DNA of 64,000 bases from the NCBI RefSeq assembly GCF_001305515.1, contig NZ_LJYW01000001.1:4820049-4884048 (forward strand). Direction: 5' to 3'. Made by a program: the position numbers and the translations under genes. The notes below the pieces were generated by a model. The model saw only the letters and a program-made list of their open reading frames with translations. It did no database searches and had not been told where the DNA came from. The stretch is from Prosthecodimorpha hirschii (lineage in GTDB: Bacteria > Pseudomonadota > Alphaproteobacteria > Rhizobiales > Ancalomicrobiaceae). Shown here one piece after another: positions 8,940-17,432 of this stretch (position 1 is the stretch's first letter; each line of letters opens with the position of its first letter).

Positions 8940-9494
8940 ATGACCGCGTCCTTCCGCCCGCCGAGCCGCCGGCGCGCCCTCGGACTGATGTTGGCTCATG
9001 GCGCCGCGCTAGCGGCTGCGGCGGCGCTGCCGGCCGCGATCATGACGGTCGGTCCGGCCGCCTCGGCGCTGGATTTCTCCGATGCGGCCGTTCCGCTGCC
9101 GCCGCATCCGCGTTCGCCGGCGGCCGACGGCGTCCGGCTGCTGGTCCTGCCCTTCGAGGGCATTCCGACCACGACCGGCGACGCCATCTATCGCGAGATG
9201 CGGCGCAAGGCGTCCAAGCGCAAATATTCGCTGGCCATGCAGCTGAGCGATCCGGCGAGTTTCCGGGTGCTGATCTATTTCAGCGCCGTGACCACCGGCT
9301 CGGGCACCACCATCCTTTACCGGATCGACATCTTCGACCCGTCCGGCCGTCCGGTGACCCGTCTGTTCGGCGAGGAACTCGGCCCGACCGCGACCGGCGA
9401 TCCCTGGTCGGGCGTCGACAAGAAGACCGTCGAACATCTCGCCGGCCGTCTCGGCGAGCAGCTGCAGGCCTGGGTCACCCGCGCGGCCGACTGA
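8940..9494 (+). CDS. Secreted protein of unknown function
   Basis: The product is 184 aa. The N-terminus has a twin-arginine-like RRRALG followed by a hydrophobic Ala-rich stretch and a probable cleavage after AASA (about residue 43). The mature part begins with a proline-rich segment, then a compact domain with [21 protein letters not shown] and a C-terminal helix ending in [12 protein letters not shown]. The LLVLPFEG phrase and mixed strands resemble periplasmic proteins built around a small Rossmann-like or TolB-N-like domain, but I cannot assign a family. It precedes prs on the same strand with a hairpin between them. Confidence 0.6.
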   Translation: MTASFRPPSRRRALGLMLAHGAALAAAAALPAAIMTVGPAASALDFSDAAVPLPPHPRSPAADGVRLLVLPFEGIPTTTGDAIYREMRRKASKRKYSLAMQLSDPASFRVLIYFSAVTTGSGTTILYRIDIFDPSGRPVTRLFGEELGPTATGDPWSGVDKKTVEHLAGRLGEQLQAWVTRAAD

Positions 9495-9627
9495 CCGGGC
9501 GGGACGGCACCGGCTTCCGCACCGACGCCGTTCGGCTGTTGCCCGGCGGCGGCATGGCTGTTTTCCTCCGCTTTCAGGGCTCCCGCAACGTCGCGACGGT
9601 TTACGCAGGCGAACGGGGTTGCTATGA

Positions 9628-9650
9628 GGCCCGCGCCGGGCGGGCCTTTC
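9628..9650 (+). terminator. Hairpin between secreted-protein gene and prs
   Basis: A perfect 7-bp stem GGCCCGC/GCGGGCC (9628-9634 with 9640-9646) with a GCCGG loop is followed by TTTC. It probably ends the transcript of the gene at 8940, and it lies 69 bases before the prs start, so a role in the prs leader cannot be excluded. Confidence 0.45.
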
Positions 9651-9718
9651 GACGCCGAAGGAATGCGATCCACCGCGACCGGCCATGCGGCCGACGGCCG
9701 GTTCAGAGGGCAGGTTCC

Positions 9719-10651
9719 ATGAAACTCGTGTGCGGCAATTCGAACCGCAGTCTCGCTGAAGCCATCGGCAACTATCTCGAGGTTCCGCTGTCGAATTGCC
9801 TGGTGCGCCGCTTCGCCGACCAGGAAATCTTCGTCGAGGTGCAGGAGAATGTCCGCGGCGAGGACGTCTTCGTGATCCAGTCGACGAGCTATCCGGCGAA
9901 CGACCACCTGATGGAGCTCCTGATCATCACCGACGCGCTGAAGCGCTCGTCGGCGAAGCGGATCACCGCCGTGCTGCCCTATTTCGGCTATGCCCGCCAG
10001 GATCGCCGCGCCTCCGGCCGCACGCCGATCTCGGCCAAGCTGGTCGCCAACCTGATCACCCATGCGGGCGTCAACCGCGTCCTGACCCTCGATCTGCATG
10101 CCGGCCAGATCCAGGGCTTCTTCGACATTCCGACCGACAATCTCTATGGCGCGCCGGTGATGATGCGCGACATCAAGGAGCGCTATCCGCTCGACAACAC
10201 GGTCGTGGTCTCGCCGGACGTGGGCGGCGTGGTGCGCGCCCGCGCGCTCGCCAAGCGCATCGACGCGCAACTGGCCATCGTCGACAAGCGGCGCGAGCGG
10301 CCGGGCGAGTCCGAGGTCATGAACGTGATCGGCCATGTCGAGGGCCGGTCCTGCATCCTGGTCGACGACATCATCGATTCCGGCGGCACCCTGGTCAACG
10401 CGGCGGAGGCGCTGCTCGCGCGCGGCGCCAAGGACGTGACCGCCTACATCACCCACGGCGTGCTGTCGGGTGGCGCGGTGGCGCGCATCGCCCAGTCGCG
10501 GCTGAAGGAACTGGTCATCACCGACTCGATCCAGCCGACCGAGGCCGTCAAGGCGGCGCCGAACATCCGCGTCATCTCCATCGCCCCGCTGATGGGCGAG
10601 GCGATCGCCCGCACCGCGCAGGAAAAGTCGGTCTCCAGCCTGTTCGACTGA
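9719..10651 (+). CDS. prs: Ribose-phosphate pyrophosphokinase (PRPP synthetase)
   Basis: This enzyme makes 5-phosphoribosyl 1-pyrophosphate from ribose 5-phosphate and ATP for purine, pyrimidine, histidine, tryptophan and NAD synthesis. The product is 310 aa, the standard class I length. Landmarks are the N-terminal [27 protein letters not shown], the catalytic flexible loop region [26 protein letters not shown], and the PRPP-binding loop [13 protein letters not shown]. The ATG at 9719 gives exactly the family N-terminus; the frame is open upstream without similarity. The gene appears monocistronic, with a TetR regulator following in the same direction. Confidence 0.96.
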   Translation: MKLVCGNSNRSLAEAIGNYLEVPLSNCLVRRFADQEIFVEVQENVRGEDVFVIQSTSYPANDHLMELLIITDALKRSSAKRITAVLPYFGYARQDRRASGRTPISAKLVANLITHAGVNRVLTLDLHAGQIQGFFDIPTDNLYGAPVMMRDIKERYPLDNTVVVSPDVGGVVRARALAKRIDAQLAIVDKRRERPGESEVMNVIGHVEGRSCILVDDIIDSGGTLVNAAEALLARGAKDVTAYITHGVLSGGAVARIAQSRLKELVITDSIQPTEAVKAAPNIRVISIAPLMGEAIARTAQEKSVSSLFD

Positions 10652-10706
10652 GCCCTGTTTCCGCCCGGATCGGCGGCCTATCCTGGCGCCGGCAGCGGAG
10701 GATCCC

Positions 10707-11381
10707 ATGGCCACCGAAAAGCAGAAGCAGAAGATCGTCGAAGCGCTGATGGCGCTGTGCGCCGAGCGCGACTTCGCCCGGATAGGGCTCGCCGAGATTG
10801 CCGCCGGCGCGGATGTGACGCTGGCGCAGCTGCGGGCCGCCTATGACGGCAAGATGGCCATCCTGGCCGATTTCGCCCGGCGCATCGATGCCGCCGTGCT
10901 GGCCGGCGACGACCCCGGCATGGCCGGCGAGCCGCCGCGCGAGCGCCTGTTCGACGTGGTCATGCGCCGGTTCGATGCGCTGACGCCGCACAAGGCCGGC
11001 GTGGCCGGGCTGATGAAGGCCGCGCGGCGCGATCCGCTGCTGGCGGCGGCCCTGAACCGGATCGCACTCACCTCGCAGCGCTGGATGCTGACCGCGGCCG
11101 GTCTCGACCGCGGCGGGCTTCCCGGACTGGCCCGCGCCCAGGCGCTCGCGCTCGCCTACGCGCAGGTGCTGCCGGTCTGGCTCGAGGAGACCGACACCGG
11201 CCTGCCCAAGACCATGGCGGCGCTCGACACCCAGCTGAAGCGGCTGGAGCGCGCCGGGACGATGCTCGGCCGCGTCGAATCGGCGCTCTGCCGCCTGTCC
11301 GGCCGGCGGCGCTCGCGCGAGGGGGCGACCGCCCATCCCGACGGCGGGGCCGCGGAGGCCCCAGTTCCGGCAGCCGGCTGA
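10707..11381 (+). CDS. TetR-family transcriptional regulator
   Basis: The product is 224 aa. The N-terminal part (KIVEALMALCAERDFARIG to about residue 50) has the pattern of a TetR helix-turn-helix; LAEIAAGADVTLAQLRAAY is the recognition region. The remainder is helical and ligand-binding-like, with no identifiable inducer. A strong site GGAGG lies 8 bases upstream of the ATG. The following DUF1800 gene is co-directional but 128 bases away. COQ9-like regulators share this architecture, so a lipid-related or ubiquinone-related role is a possible alternative. Confidence 0.7.
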   Translation: MATEKQKQKIVEALMALCAERDFARIGLAEIAAGADVTLAQLRAAYDGKMAILADFARRIDAAVLAGDDPGMAGEPPRERLFDVVMRRFDALTPHKAGVAGLMKAARRDPLLAAALNRIALTSQRWMLTAAGLDRGGLPGLARAQALALAYAQVLPVWLEETDTGLPKTMAALDTQLKRLERAGTMLGRVESALCRLSGRRRSREGATAHPDGGAAEAPVPAAG

Positions 11382-11509
11382 CCGCCCTTCCGGAGGTCGG
11401 TCGACCACGCAGTTCCGGGTCCTCTGACCCACGGCCATCTCCCGGCCATGCTGTGGCCGGTTTTCCCGGCGAGCCTGGAGGGGATCGTCGCCAAGCCGAG
11501 GAGAACCGG

Positions 11510-13000
11510 ATGGGCCAGCCAACCGATCCGCTCGTCGCCGCCAACCGCTTCGGGCTCGGTCCGCGCCCCGGCGAGCTTGCCCGCATCGCCGCCGATCCGC
11601 GCGGCCATGTCGAAGCGCAACTCGCCGATCCGACCGCCGCGCGGCTGACCGCGCCCGACCTGATGGCGTCGGACCGCGCCATGCGCGAAGCGCGCGCGGC
11701 GGAGCGCGTCCGCCAGGCCGAACGCGCCCGCGCCGCCGAGGCCGGCCCTGCCGCCGGCGGCAAGACCCCACCGGGCCCGGCCGCGACACCCGTGCCGGCG
11801 ATGGCCGGCAATCCGATGCCGGCCATGGCGGCCGGCCCGGCCCCCGCCATGATGGCCCCGGGCAAGCCGCCCGCAGCCGCCAAGCCGCCGCTGCCGATCG
11901 AGGCCGAGATCTTCCGCCGGGAACAGATCGCGCGGCTGGCGCGCTTCTGCGAGACCGCGACGCCGCTCCTGGAACGGCTGGTCCTGTTCTGGTCGAACCA
12001 TTTCGCGGTCTCCGAGACCAAGGGCAACCCGGTCCGGGTCACGGTCGGCGCCATGGAGCGCGAGGCGATCCGCCCGCATGTGCTCGGCCGCTTCGCCGAC
12101 ATGCTGAAGGCGGTCGAGACCCATCCGGCCATGCTGGTCTATCTCGACAACAACCAGTCGATCGGACCGCAATCGCTCAACGGGCGCAATTCCAAGCGCG
12201 GCCTCAACGAGAATCTGGCCCGCGAGATCATGGAACTGCACACGCTCGGCGTTGCCGGCGGCTATGCGCAGACCGACGTGACCGCGCTCGCCCGCGTGCT
12301 GACCGGCTGGACGTTCGCCAACCCGGACGAGGACGATTTCCACGGCGGACGCTTCACCTTCGCGCCCGGCCGCCACGAGCCCGGCACCCATCAGGTGGTC
12401 GGGCGCAGCTATCCGGAGAATGGCCACGCGCAGGGCCTGGCGGTGCTCGACGATCTCGCCCGCCATCCGGCGACGGCGCGCCATCTCGCCTTCAAGCTCG
12501 CCCGCCATTTCGTCGACGACCAGCCGCCGGCCGAGCTGGTCGACCGGCTGGCGAGGGTCTGGCGCGACAGCGACGGGGATCTAGCCGCCGTCACGCGGGC
12601 GCTCGTGACAGCGCCGGAAGCCTGGCGGGCGGAGGCGAGGAAGCTGCGCGCGCCGATCGAATTCGTGGTCGCGATGCAGCGGGCCATCGGCCGCCCGGCC
12701 GATGTCGGGGTGGCCAACGGGGCGCTTGTCGCGCTCGGCCAGCCGACCTGGGCGCCGCCCGGTCCGGACGGTTGGTCCGACGAGGCCGCCGCCTGGGCCT
12801 CGCCGGCGGGGCTCTCGACCCGGCTCGATCTCGCCGTCCAGTTTGCCCGCCATGCCGGCGACCTCGAGCCGGCCCAGCTTGCGGCCGATCTCTGGGGCGC
12901 GGCGCTGCCGGAGCCGACGCGCGTCGCCATCCGGCGGGCGGAGAGCCGGCAGCAGGGCATCGCCCTCGTCTTCGCCAGCCCCGAATTCCAACGGAGGTGA
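11510..13000 (+). CDS. DUF1800 domain-containing protein
   Basis: The product is 496 aa. The family start AANRFGLGPRPGEL is clear. A low-complexity Ala/Pro/Met insert occupies about residues 85-125, and the main DUF1800 helical domain follows with LERLVLFWSNHFAVS, the RNSKRGLNENLAREIMELHTLG block and VTALARVLTGWTF. DUF1800 genes are almost always followed by a DUF1501 gene, as here. The biochemical function is unknown; the pair is widespread in bacteria that secrete them. The start ATG at 11510 follows GAGGAG. No signal peptide is visible on this partner. Confidence 0.88.
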   Translation: MGQPTDPLVAANRFGLGPRPGELARIAADPRGHVEAQLADPTAARLTAPDLMASDRAMREARAAERVRQAERARAAEAGPAAGGKTPPGPAATPVPAMAGNPMPAMAAGPAPAMMAPGKPPAAAKPPLPIEAEIFRREQIARLARFCETATPLLERLVLFWSNHFAVSETKGNPVRVTVGAMEREAIRPHVLGRFADMLKAVETHPAMLVYLDNNQSIGPQSLNGRNSKRGLNENLAREIMELHTLGVAGGYAQTDVTALARVLTGWTFANPDEDDFHGGRFTFAPGRHEPGTHQVVGRSYPENGHAQGLAVLDDLARHPATARHLAFKLARHFVDDQPPAELVDRLARVWRDSDGDLAAVTRALVTAPEAWRAEARKLRAPIEFVVAMQRAIGRPADVGVANGALVALGQPTWAPPGPDGWSDEAAAWASPAGLSTRLDLAVQFARHAGDLEPAQLAADLWGAALPEPTRVAIRRAESRQQGIALVFASPEFQRR

Positions 13001-13002
13001 TC

Positions 13003-14250
13003 ATGATGCCCGATCCGACCTGCCCGGATGCCGGGCTGGCGCCGTCCCGCCGCGCCTTCCTGGCCGGCGCCGCGACGCTGACCGTCTGGCCCTTCCTGCC
13101 GCGCTTCGCCGCCGCCGCGCCGGGCGGACGCGACCCGCGCCTGATCGTTGTCGTCCTGCGCGGCGCCATGGACGGCCTCTCGGCGGTCGCGCCCGTCGGC
13201 GATCCCGACTATGCGGCCCTGCGCGGCGCCATCGCCCTCGGCCGCGACGGTCCCAACGCGGCGCTCGGCCTCGACGGCTTCTTCGCCCTGCATCCGGCCA
13301 TGCCGACCTTCGCCCGGCTCTACAAGGCCGGCAAGGCGATGGTGGTGCATGCCGTCGCCTCGCCCTATCGCGAGCGGTCGCATTTCGACGGCCAGGACGT
13401 GCTCGAAAGCGGGCTCGGCGGCGTCGGCCGCGCCGATAGCGGCTGGCTCAACCGGGCGCTGCAGGCCCTGCCGGCCGGCGAGCGCATCGCCCGGGCCGGC
13501 GGCCTCGGCGTCGGCACCATGACGCCGCTGATCATGCGCGGCGCCGCCCCGGTGCTCGGCTGGTCGCCGCAGGTGCTGCCGCGCGCGAGCGACGACTTCG
13601 CCGCCCGCGTGCTCGATCTCTACCGCCATGCCGATCCGGGGCTCGCCGAGACGCTGGAGCGCGGCCTTGCCACGGACAAACTCGCCGCCCAGGCCGGCAT
13701 GGGCGACGCGAAGTCGCGCGCTGGCGCGGCGACGGCCGAAGGCATGAAGCTGGTCGCGGCCGGCGCCGCGCACCTGCTCGCCGCGGCCGACGGCCCGCGC
13801 CTCGCCGCCCTGTCCTTCGACGGCTGGGACACCCATGCCAACGAGGGCGGCGCCACCGGGCGCCTCGCCCAGTTGCTCGGCGGGCTCGACGGCGCCTTCG
13901 CGGCCCTGGAGACCGGCCTCGGCCCGGCCTGGCGCGACACGGCGGTGCTGGTGGCGACCGAATTCGGCCGCACCGCCGCGGTCAATGGCACGGTCGGCAC
14001 CGACCACGGCACGGCGACGGTTGCCTTCCTGGCCGGCGGCGCCGTCAGGGGCGGCCGCATCCTGGCCGACTGGCCGGGCCTGAAGACCGCCGATCTCTAC
14101 GAGGCGCGCGACCTGAAGCCGACCACCGACCTGCGCGCCATCGCCAAGGGCCTGCTCGCCGACCATCTCGGCCTGTCGCGCCGGGTGCTGGACACGGCCG
14201 TCTTCCCCGACAGTACCGCCGTGGCGCCGGTCGCCGACCTGATCGGATAG
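13003..14250 (+). CDS. DUF1501 domain-containing Tat-secreted protein
   Basis: The product is 415 aa. A twin-arginine signal SRRAFLAGAATLTVW stands at about residues 14-28, with cleavage likely after FAAAA. The mature domain is of the alkaline-phosphatase/sulfatase-like DUF1501 type: LIVVVLRGAMDGLSAV, SHFDGQDVLESG, LSFDGWDTHANEGG and VATEFGRTAAVNGTVGTDHG, the last two carrying metal-ligand-like Asp/His residues. The start codon is three bases after the DUF1800 stop, and the ribosome site CGGAGG overlaps that stop, so the two are co-translated. Tat export suggests folding with a cofactor in the cytoplasm. Substrate unknown. Confidence 0.88.
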   Translation: MMPDPTCPDAGLAPSRRAFLAGAATLTVWPFLPRFAAAAPGGRDPRLIVVVLRGAMDGLSAVAPVGDPDYAALRGAIALGRDGPNAALGLDGFFALHPAMPTFARLYKAGKAMVVHAVASPYRERSHFDGQDVLESGLGGVGRADSGWLNRALQALPAGERIARAGGLGVGTMTPLIMRGAAPVLGWSPQVLPRASDDFAARVLDLYRHADPGLAETLERGLATDKLAAQAGMGDAKSRAGAATAEGMKLVAAGAAHLLAAADGPRLAALSFDGWDTHANEGGATGRLAQLLGGLDGAFAALETGLGPAWRDTAVLVATEFGRTAAVNGTVGTDHGTATVAFLAGGAVRGGRILADWPGLKTADLYEARDLKPTTDLRAIAKGLLADHLGLSRRVLDTAVFPDSTAVAPVADLIG

Positions 14251-14262
14251 ATCGCCAGCCCG

Positions 14263-14361
14263 ATCACCCCGGAATGCGCACGACGGCGCGCAGCCCGCCA
14301 AGCGGGCTTTGCGCCATCACCCCGGAATGCGCACGACGGCGCGCAGCCCGCCAAGCGGGCT
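14263..14361. repeat. 46-bp direct duplication at the 3' end of the histidine kinase gene
   Basis: Positions 14263-14308 and 14316-14361 are identical over 46 bases, separated by 7 bases (period 53). The right copy contains the last 14 codons and stop of the minus-strand histidine kinase; the left copy lies beyond that stop. Looks like a recent tandem duplication. Confidence 0.9.
14292..14310 (+). terminator. Possible terminator after DUF1501
   Basis: A 7-bp perfect stem AGCCCGC/GCGGGCT with a CAA loop is followed by TT. It sits inside the left copy of the 46-bp duplication, 42 bases after the DUF1501 stop; the T-run is very short, so efficiency is doubtful. Confidence 0.35.
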
Positions 14362-15717
14362 GGTCTCCAGCCGCACGTCGCCGCCATGGCCGCGGATGAT
14401 GTCGCGCGTGATGGCGAGGCCGAGCCCGGTGCCGCCCTCGTCCTGGTTTCGCGCCTGATCGAGCCGGTAGAAGGGGCGGAACACGTTCTCACGCTCCGCT
14501 TCCGGCACGCCGGGGCCGTCGTCGTCGATAGCGACGGTCAAGTAGCCGCGGGCGTGCCGGGCGGTGACCTCGACGCGCTCGGCATAGCGGCAGGCATTGC
14601 CGACGAGGTTGCCGAGCGCGCGCTTGAACGCATTCGGCCGCACGATCACCAGCGGCGGCCCCTCGAAGCTCTGCCGCACCGGGAAGCCGGCGCGATCCGC
14701 CTCGATCTCGATGGCGCGCAGCATCTCGGCCATGTCGGTCGGCACGGCCTCCTCGTCGCCTTCGCCGCGTGCGAAGGCCAGGTAGGCCTCCAGCATGGCC
14801 TGCATCTCGGCGATGTCGCCTTCGAGCGCCTCGATCTCCGGACCGGATCCCAGAAAGGCCAGCTGCAGGCGGAAGCGGGTCAGCACCGTGCGCATGTCGT
14901 GGCTGACGCCGGCCAGCATGGTGGTGCGCTGCTCGATCTGGCGCTCGATGCGCCGGCGCATGGCCAGGAAGGCCTCGGCCGCCTTGCGCACCTCGCGCGC
15001 GCCGCGCGGGCGGAAATCTGGCGGCGGGCGGCCCTTGCCGAAGCTCTCGGCCGCCGCGGCGAGCTGCTGGATCGGACGGATCTGGTTGCGCAGGAACAGG
15101 ATGGCGATGCCGAGCAGGACCACCGAGGTGCCGAACATCCAGAGCAGGAAGATGTGGGTGTTGGAGGCATAGGCCTGGCCGCGCCGGGCTAGCACGCGCA
15201 GCACATTGTCGGAGATCTGGATGCGGATCTCGATCAGGTCCGAGCGGCCGACCGTGTCGATCCAGAACGGCCGCTTGATCAGCCGGACGATCTCCTCCGA
15301 CAGCGCCGTGTCGAGCAGCGAGAAGAAGGGCTTCGGCATCGGCGGCGGCAGGGGGTCGTTGGGCAGCACCGCGATCGAGAGCGAGAAGTCGCGCCGCGCG
15401 ATCTCGGTGATCCGGTCGTAGTTGGCATCCTGCGGAAAGGACTCGATCACCGCGATGGTCGCCGCGATGTCGCGCGTCACCGCCTCCGACAGCCGCCGCG
15501 TGACCAGCTGCCAATGCCGCTCCATGAACACATAGGCGACCACCGTCTGCAGGATCAGCATCGGCAGCACGACGATCAGCAGGGAGCGGGCATAGAGGCC
15601 CTTGGGCATCCGGTCGGCCACGGCGCGGGCGACCCGACGCCACAGGCTGGCCGCGCCCCTGGCGGCCCCGGAGACGGTTCTGACCAGCCGCATCGTGCTC
15701 TTGCCGATCGCCGACAT
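14317..15717 (-). CDS. EnvZ-like sensor histidine kinase
   Basis: The product is 466 aa. Transmembrane segments at about residues 44-64 and 188-209 enclose a ~120-residue periplasmic sensor region. A HAMP linker follows, then the phosphorylation helix with the H-box GVSHDMRTVLTR (His273), and an ATPase domain with NLVGNACRYA (N-box), DDGPGVP (G1) and GGTGLGLAI (G2). It lies 7 bases after the response regulator stop and is almost certainly its cognate kinase. In other alphaproteobacteria the same order of MarR, OmpR-type regulator and kinase occurs opposite ilvE. The signal sensed is unknown. Its last 14 codons are duplicated downstream. Confidence 0.92.
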   Translation of the reverse strand: MSAIGKSTMRLVRTVSGAARGAASLWRRVARAVADRMPKGLYARSLLIVVLPMLILQTVVAYVFMERHWQLVTRRLSEAVTRDIAATIAVIESFPQDANYDRITEIARRDFSLSIAVLPNDPLPPPMPKPFFSLLDTALSEEIVRLIKRPFWIDTVGRSDLIEIRIQISDNVLRVLARRGQAYASNTHIFLLWMFGTSVVLLGIAILFLRNQIRPIQQLAAAAESFGKGRPPPDFRPRGAREVRKAAEAFLAMRRRIERQIEQRTTMLAGVSHDMRTVLTRFRLQLAFLGSGPEIEALEGDIAEMQAMLEAYLAFARGEGDEEAVPTDMAEMLRAIEIEADRAGFPVRQSFEGPPLVIVRPNAFKRALGNLVGNACRYAERVEVTARHARGYLTVAIDDDGPGVPEAERENVFRPFYRLDQARNQDEGGTGLGLAITRDIIRGHGGDVRLETSPLGGLRAVVRIPG

Positions 15718-15724
15718 GATGCCG

Positions 15725-16432
15725 TCAGTCGGTCACGAGGCGGTAGCCCAGCCCGCGCACGGTCTGCAGATAGACCGGGTTGGCGGGGTCGGCCTCGATC
15801 TTTCGCCGCAGGCGGTTGATCTGCACATCCGCCGTGCGGTCGCCGAGACTGTTGTCCGAGCCGACGATCTCGTGGCGGGGGATGGTCTCGCCGGGCCGTT
15901 CGGCGAAGATGCGCATCAGCTGGCGCTCGCGGTCGGTGAGCCGGATCGGATCGTCGCCGCGGCGCAATTCCTGCCGCTCGAGGTGGAATGCGAAGGCGCC
16001 GAAGCGGACTTCGCCGCTCTTCGGCTTGGCCGCGGACGAGCCGCGCTTGAGGATGTTGTTGATGCGCAGGATCAGCTCGCGCGGATCGAACGGCTTGGCG
16101 ACATAGTCGTCCGCACCGAGCTCCAGGCCGCGGATGCGGTTGTCGGTCTCGGTGCGCGCGGTCAGCATCAGGATCGGGACCTCGGAGGTCCGGCGGATCG
16201 CGGCGGTCAGGTCCATGCCGCTCTCGCCGGGCATCATCACGTCGAGGATCAGGAGATCGAAATCGAAGGCCTCCAGCTTGCGCCGCGCCTCGGCGGCGCT
16301 CTCCGCCACGGTGACGCGGAAGCCCTGGTCGCCGAGATAGCGCGACAGCAGGGTGCGGATGCGGCTGTCGTCGTCGACGACGAGCAGATGCGGGGCCTCG
16401 TCGGCCAGCGGTGCCGGGCGCGGCGTTTCCAT
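15725..16432 (-). CDS. OmpR-family response regulator (PetR-like)
   Basis: The product is 235 aa. The receiver domain has the acidic cluster VVDDDSR, the phospho-acceptor Asp64 in LILDVMMPG, Thr91 in MLTART and Lys113 in VAKPFDP. The winged-helix DNA-binding domain follows from about residue 140, with DRTADVQINRLRRKIE and TVRGLGYRL. The ATG at 16432 gives the family N-terminus; the open frame before it is not similar to regulators. In Rhodobacter the neighbouring pair of MarR-type petP and OmpR-type petR controls cytochrome bc1 genes; the same two types stand side by side here, so a PetR-like identity is plausible but not proved. Confidence 0.9.
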   Translation of the reverse strand: METPRPAPLADEAPHLLVVDDDSRIRTLLSRYLGDQGFRVTVAESAAEARRKLEAFDFDLLILDVMMPGESGMDLTAAIRRTSEVPILMLTARTETDNRIRGLELGADDYVAKPFDPRELILRINNILKRGSSAAKPKSGEVRFGAFAFHLERQELRRGDDPIRLTDRERQLMRIFAERPGETIPRHEIVGSDNSLGDRTADVQINRLRRKIEADPANPVYLQTVRGLGYRLVTD

Positions 16433-16538
16433 CAGGCGGTCTCCGGCGCGGGATGCGGGCGGACGAAGCGTCCGCAAGCCCGCAGCGCGCGCATTGGGTC
16501 TCGTTCGGGGGCAGGGCGGGACCGGGGTGCCGGTCGCG

Positions 16539-17102
16539 TCATGTCCGGGCGACGAAGCGTGCCGTCTCGGCGCGCTCCTCGGCATTGATCATCAGGCGCA
16601 GGAACTCCCGGGCGGCGGCGGCGCCCTCCGGGCCGAGCGCGGCGAGGGCCGCGGCGATGCGGGTCGATTGCGGCGCGGCCAGCCGGAGCGCCAGGTCCCG
16701 GCCGCGCGCCGTGGCGAACAGCAGGCGCTGCCGCCGGTCGCTTTCGCCGGTCTGCTGCTCGACATAGCCGGCTTCGATCAGTTCCCGCAGCACCCGCCCG
16801 AGGCTCTGCTTGGTGATCTTCAGGATGTTCAGCAGCTCGGCGACCGGCATGCCCGGATTGCGATTGACGAAATGCAGCACCCGGTGATGCGCGCGCCCGA
16901 AATCGAACGCGTCCAGGATCGCGTCGGGATCGCCGATGAAGTCGCGATAGGCGAAGAACAGGAGTTCGATCATCTCCCATTGCGGCTCGCCGGCCGCCGG
17001 GGCCGCTGCGGCGGCGCCGGCATCGGGGCCGCTGCCGTCGATCGTTGCGGCGGCGGTCCGATCGGGTGCGGAGGCTGTCGTCGAGAAATTTATGTCAGCC
17101 AT
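16539..17102 (-). CDS. MarR-family transcriptional regulator (PetP-like)
   Basis: The product is 187 aa with a ~40-residue Ala/Gly/Pro-rich N-terminal extension before the MarR winged helix. The DNA-binding part includes VLHFVNRNPGMPVAELL, ITKQSLGRVLRELIEAG and the beta-wing segment SDRRQRLLFATARG. It is transcribed toward the response regulator and kinase and divergently from ilvE. A GTCA-N7-TGAC inverted repeat overlaps its own start codon (about 17095-17109), a likely autoregulatory operator. Similar to PetP by context. The ATG at 17102 is the only start in reach. Confidence 0.85.
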   Translation of the reverse strand: MADINFSTTASAPDRTAAATIDGSGPDAGAAAAAPAAGEPQWEMIELLFFAYRDFIGDPDAILDAFDFGRAHHRVLHFVNRNPGMPVAELLNILKITKQSLGRVLRELIEAGYVEQQTGESDRRQRLLFATARGRDLALRLAAPQSTRIAAALAALGPEGAAAAREFLRLMINAEERAETARFVART

Positions 17103-17432
17103 ATTGACTTATTTCGTTCCATTCGTTACTTCCGGCGGCGTCTCGACGAAAGGATCGTGCCCGATGCCGGCCAGGCCGGTCGGTCGCGGCCGGGCCGTCG
17201 ATCCCCGCGGAGGACCCGGAAGGGCAATCCCGCGGGGTGGCGCGACGGTCGTCGTCGGTGCAAGATATCGGCAGGCCGTCCGCAAAGCAAAGCGCGGGCC
17301 GAAGGGCAATCGCCCCGGCTCGGGAGGAGCCGGTGCCGGACCGCGTCCGCTCCCGCGCGAGGCCATCACGGCCCGGCGGAACGGATGGGACACCCGTCGG
17401 CGGCAGGCGACAACAAGGATCCGGAGAACGAC
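17103..17432. promoter_or_regulatory. Divergent promoter region, marR / ilvE
   Basis: The AT-rich stretch at 17085-17125 contrasts with its surroundings and covers the MarR start. A 7-bp hairpin CCGGCTC/GAGCCGG lies near 17325-17343 in the ilvE leader with no T-run. A GGAG at 17423-17426 is the ilvE ribosome site. No riboswitch or leader peptide rich in branched-chain codons was recognised. Confidence 0.4.

Noticed and set aside
12409-14301. Long minus-strand open frame opposite DUF1800/DUF1501
   Set aside because: Composed of His/Arg/Gly/Ala-rich sequence typical of antisense frames; the plus-strand genes carry recognisable domains, a Tat signal and a ribosome site.
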